DNA of 64,000 bases. Source: Thiomicrorhabdus sp033238645 (GTDB lineage: Bacteria; Pseudomonadota; Gammaproteobacteria; Thiomicrospirales; Thiomicrospiraceae). Shown here in pieces: positions 61,575 through 64,000 of the stretch. The position numbers and the translations under genes are program-made. Positions within the stretch are counted from its first letter, which is position 1, and each line of letters starts with the position of its first letter. The notes under the pieces are model-generated. The model ran no database searches, was not told the DNA's origin, and saw nothing but the letters and a program-made list of their open reading frames with translations. Where the stretch lies: NCBI GenBank assembly GCA_033238645.1, contig BQXR01000007.1, positions 62,001 to 126,000 of the forward strand, in the 5' to 3' direction.

Positions 61575-63554
61575 ATGTCTCTTCTATTTTTACGTGATAT
61601 CTCTCTCAGCTTTGGTGCTGCCCCCCTGTTCAATAAGGCCTCTCTTGTCATTGAGCCAAATGAGCGTGTCTGCTTAGTTGGCCGTAATGGTGAAGGTAAG
61701 TCAACGCTACTTAAAGTCATTGAAGGTGAGATTCTGCCTGATGGTGGTACTCGTATCTTGCAAGATGGGGTCACTATCGCCAAACTTCAGCAGGAAGTTC
61801 CACATGATATGACAGGCTCTGTCTTTCACGTTATCGCTTTAGGACTGGGTAATACAGGTCACTTGATTGAGCAGTTCCACGACCTTAGTGTGCAGATGGA
61901 GCAAAACTATACTGAAGAACTTTTAGAGGAATTTACTAAAGTTCAGCACGATATTGAGTCGCAGAATGGTTGGGAGCTACAGCAAAAAGTAGATACCATT
62001 ATCTCTAAGCTAGAATTAGATGCTGATGCTGAATTCTCTGACCTATCTGGTGGAATGAAACGCCGTGTATTATTAGCGAAAGCCTTAGTGCAAGAACCAG
62101 ATATTCTGCTACTAGATGAGCCAACTAACCACTTAGACATCCCCTCTATTCAGTGGCTTGAAGGGTTCTTAAAGAATCTACGCTGTGCTTTAATTTTCAT
62201 TACGCACGATAGAGCATTTTTACAAGCGCTAGCAACACGTATTATCGAGTTAGACCGTGGAGCTCTGGCTAACTGGCAGTGTGACTATCACACCTACCTT
62301 GAGCGTAAAGCAGCTGCTTTAGATGCAGAAGCCAAGCAAAATGCCCTATTCGATAAAAAGCTAGCGCAAGAAGAAGTTTGGATTCGCCAAGGTATTAAGG
62401 CGCGTCGTACCCGTAACGAGGGTCGAGTACGCGCTTTAGAGAAACTGCGTTCAGAGCATTCGGCACGCCGTAATCAACAAGGTAAAGCCAATCTACAACT
62501 TAACCGTTCGGATACCTCTGGTAAACAGGTTGTTGAGTTGGATAATGTCACATTCAACTGGCCGACTAAAGCAATTATGACTGACTTTAGTGCAGTTGTT
62601 ATGCGGGGTGATAAGGTCGGTATTATCGGTGAGAATGGCTGTGGTAAATCAACTCTGATTAGTTTATTACTTGGCAAGCAGCAACCAAACTCTGGTGTAA
62701 TCACCATGGGGACAAACTTACAAATTGCCTATTTCGATCAACACCGAGCGCAGCTTGATGAAGAGAAAACGGTTGCCGACAATTTAATTGATGGGACTGA
62801 TTTTGTAGAGATTAATGGTCAACGTAAACATGTTATCGGTTACTTAGCGGACTTCCTTTTTGCCGCCGACCGTGCCCGCCAGCCAGTTAAAGCTCTATCG
62901 GGTGGTGAGCGTAACCGTCTACTGTTAGCGCGTGTTTTCTCTAAACCATCAAACCTACTGATTCTCGATGAGCCAACTAATGATTTAGATGTCGAAACAC
63001 TCGAGCTATTAGAAGAGCTCGTGATGAACTATAAAGGTACGGTGCTGATCGTAAGTCATGATCGTGCTTTCCTGAACAATATTTGTACTAGCTCTATTGT
63101 CTTTGATGCGCCAGGTGTTGTGAATGAATATATCGGTGGTTACGATGACTGGTTGCGTCAACGCCCAGCAGAGTATGCACAGTTTAGATCTGCCGCAACC
63201 ATAGAGTCTGCTCAAGCGGTTAAAGCAGAGCAAAAACAGGCAGAAAAAGACACCAAAAAAGTCAAAGATGCTGTCTCAAGTAACAAGCCTGAAAAGGCTG
63301 CTAAGCCCAAAAAGCCTGTCGTTAAACTCAGCTATAAAGATCAACGTGAATATGATGCGCTACCAGCACTGATTGAAGCCATCGAGACTGAGCTAGAAGT
63401 GCTATCAGACACCATTAGTGATAGTGAGTTCTACCTAAACCCTGATGATGAAGTGCAAGCGACCCTTAAAAAACTTGAGGACAAAGAGGGCGAACTTGAA
63501 ACGGCCTTTGAGCGTTGGGAGATTCTTGAGTCTCAGGTCATGAGCAATATTTAG
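61575..63554 (+). CDS. uup: ABC-F ATPase Uup
   Basis: 659 residues, two ABC domains and no membrane part. Walker A GRNGEGKST (36-44) and GENGCGKST; signatures LSGGMKRR and LSGGERNR; DEPTNHLDIPS and DEPTNDLDVET. A linker about 240-310 lies between them, and a C-terminal charged coiled coil (about 540-655) is as in Uup. ABC-F proteins act on the ribosome E-site; Uup also binds branched DNA. Confidence 0.93.
   Translation: MSLLFLRDISLSFGAAPLFNKASLVIEPNERVCLVGRNGEGKSTLLKVIEGEILPDGGTRILQDGVTIAKLQQEVPHDMTGSVFHVIALGLGNTGHLIEQFHDLSVQMEQNYTEELLEEFTKVQHDIESQNGWELQQKVDTIISKLELDADAEFSDLSGGMKRRVLLAKALVQEPDILLLDEPTNHLDIPSIQWLEGFLKNLRCALIFITHDRAFLQALATRIIELDRGALANWQCDYHTYLERKAAALDAEAKQNALFDKKLAQEEVWIRQGIKARRTRNEGRVRALEKLRSEHSARRNQQGKANLQLNRSDTSGKQVVELDNVTFNWPTKAIMTDFSAVVMRGDKVGIIGENGCGKSTLISLLLGKQQPNSGVITMGTNLQIAYFDQHRAQLDEEKTVADNLIDGTDFVEINGQRKHVIGYLADFLFAADRARQPVKALSGGERNRLLLARVFSKPSNLLILDEPTNDLDVETLELLEELVMNYKGTVLIVSHDRAFLNNICTSSIVFDAPGVVNEYIGGYDDWLRQRPAEYAQFRSAATIESAQAVKAEQKQAEKDTKKVKDAVSSNKPEKAAKPKKPVVKLSYKDQREYDALPALIEAIETELEVLSDTISDSEFYLNPDDEVQATLKKLEDKEGELETAFERWEILESQVMSNI
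61621..61633 (+). repeat. C-run motif, copy 17 (weak)
   Basis: Six C then TGTTCAA, within uup, coding A-P-L-F-N. Short run and native peptide; may be chance. Confidence 0.3.
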
Positions 63555-63566
63555 TCGCTTATTATG

Positions 63567-63586
63567 GCGCTGCCAAGCAGCAGCGC
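63567..63586 (+). terminator. Hairpin after uup
   Basis: GCGCTGC-CAAGCA-GCAGCGC, 7-bp GC-rich stem 13 nt past the stop; no T-tract follows, so it is a weak or factor-dependent terminator. Confidence 0.45.
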
Positions 63587-63724
63587 AACGATCGTAAAAT
63601 AACCGCAAAGCCCCCACAGAAAAACAGGTGATAGATTTTAAAGTCCCTGTGTACTAAAATAGTCCAACTTCGTTACTAATAATTTAGCCACTTTCAACTG
63701 GCTAAGCAATAGGATATGCCATCA

Positions 63725-64000
63725 ATGAGCAGTCAGAACCAACACAGTTACTCAACCTTTTGTCGTTCAAAAAATAATGCACTGAAAGAGCCTATGTTTT
63801 TTGGTCAAAACGTCAATGTAGCGCGTTATGATCAACAAAAATACCCTATTTTTGAAAAACTGATTGAGAAGCAACTGAGTTTTTTCTGGCGTCCAGAAGA
63901 GGTGGATCTATCTAGCGATCGTAGTGAGTACGCTGAGCTACCTGCCAATGAACAGCATATTTTTATTAGTAACTTAAAATATCAGACGTTATTAGATTCC
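63725..64000 (+). CDS. nrdB: Ribonucleoside-diphosphate reductase class Ia beta subunit, 5' part
   Basis: First 92 residues; the gene runs off the window. MSSQNQHSYSTFCRSKNNALKEPMFF and ARYDQQKYPIFEKLIEKQLSFFWRPEEVDL match E. coli NrdB almost residue for residue. The diiron ligands and the radical Tyr lie beyond the edge apart from the start of the ligand helix (ISNLKYQTLLDS). Separated from nrdA by seven genes. Confidence 0.95.
   Translation, partial: MSSQNQHSYSTFCRSKNNALKEPMFFGQNVNVARYDQQKYPIFEKLIEKQLSFFWRPEEVDLSSDRSEYAELPANEQHIFISNLKYQTLLDS

Noticed and set aside
1..64000. tRNA, rRNA, CRISPR arrays, insertion sequences, prophage
   Set aside because: None seen on reading both strands; no transposase, integrase or repeat-spacer structure was found.

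Overview
The window looks like about 64 kb of chromosome from an AT-rich Gammaproteobacterium. Evidence is conserved gammaproteobacterial synteny: miaB-phoH-ybeY-corC-lnt; leuS-lptE-holA-proA-nadD-rsfS-rlmH; ileS-lspA with ribF, murJ and rpsT nearby; rplM-rpsI; and nrdA/nrdB of the E. coli class Ia type. A free-living marine or chemolithotrophic member of the Thiomicrospira/Hydrogenovibrio/Thiomicrorhabdus type is my guess from gene content and style; nothing in the window proves it.

Layout. 1-6652: a tightly packed minus-strand accessory operon (urea-transporter/M23 fusion, beta-barrel protein, TPR protein, Orn/Lys/Arg decarboxylase, partial ATP-grasp-like protein). 6.8-18.3 kb: hemN, rlmL, a lytic transglycosylase, a cysteine-pair-rich membrane/thioredoxin-like protein, a PP2C-kinase fusion beside a formate/nitrite channel, a PAS-GGDEF cyclase and lspA. 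18.5-40.5 kb: conserved housekeeping genes (ileS, ribF, murJ, rpsT, rlmH to leuS, lnt to miaB) with a stand-alone acetolactate-synthase-like enzyme. 40.7-49.2 kb: a type IV pilin island with two PulG/PilE-like pilins flanking a PglL-type ligase gene, a histidine kinase/response regulator pair, a decayed reading frame, and three pilin-like genes, one ending in an acidic and Met/His-rich repeat tail. 49.3-51.4 kb: porin, rpsI, rplM. 51.7-64 kb: ModE-like regulator, CobW GTPase, nrdA with NrdR-type and DnaA-type boxes upstream, HDOD protein, cysQ, nudE, yrfG, tpm, a membrane thioredoxin, a spermidine-synthase-like protein, Uup, and the 5' end of nrdB.

The most striking unexplained signal is a short interspersed motif, a run of 6-9 C followed by TGCTCAAA or a near match. 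I find 17 copies, 16 of them in the same orientation on the given strand whatever the direction of the surrounding genes. They lie in intergenic gaps, at gene ends and inside coding regions in different frames. They are absent from the accessory operon at the left end and from 38-51.5 kb, which contains the pilin island. A second repeat family, a long double hairpin with conserved TCAAGGCAA and TTAACGCAGA blocks, occurs twice, just downstream of ileS and of rlmH.

No tRNA, rRNA, CRISPR array, insertion sequence or prophage was recognised. All family assignments come from reading the sequence; no database search was run.
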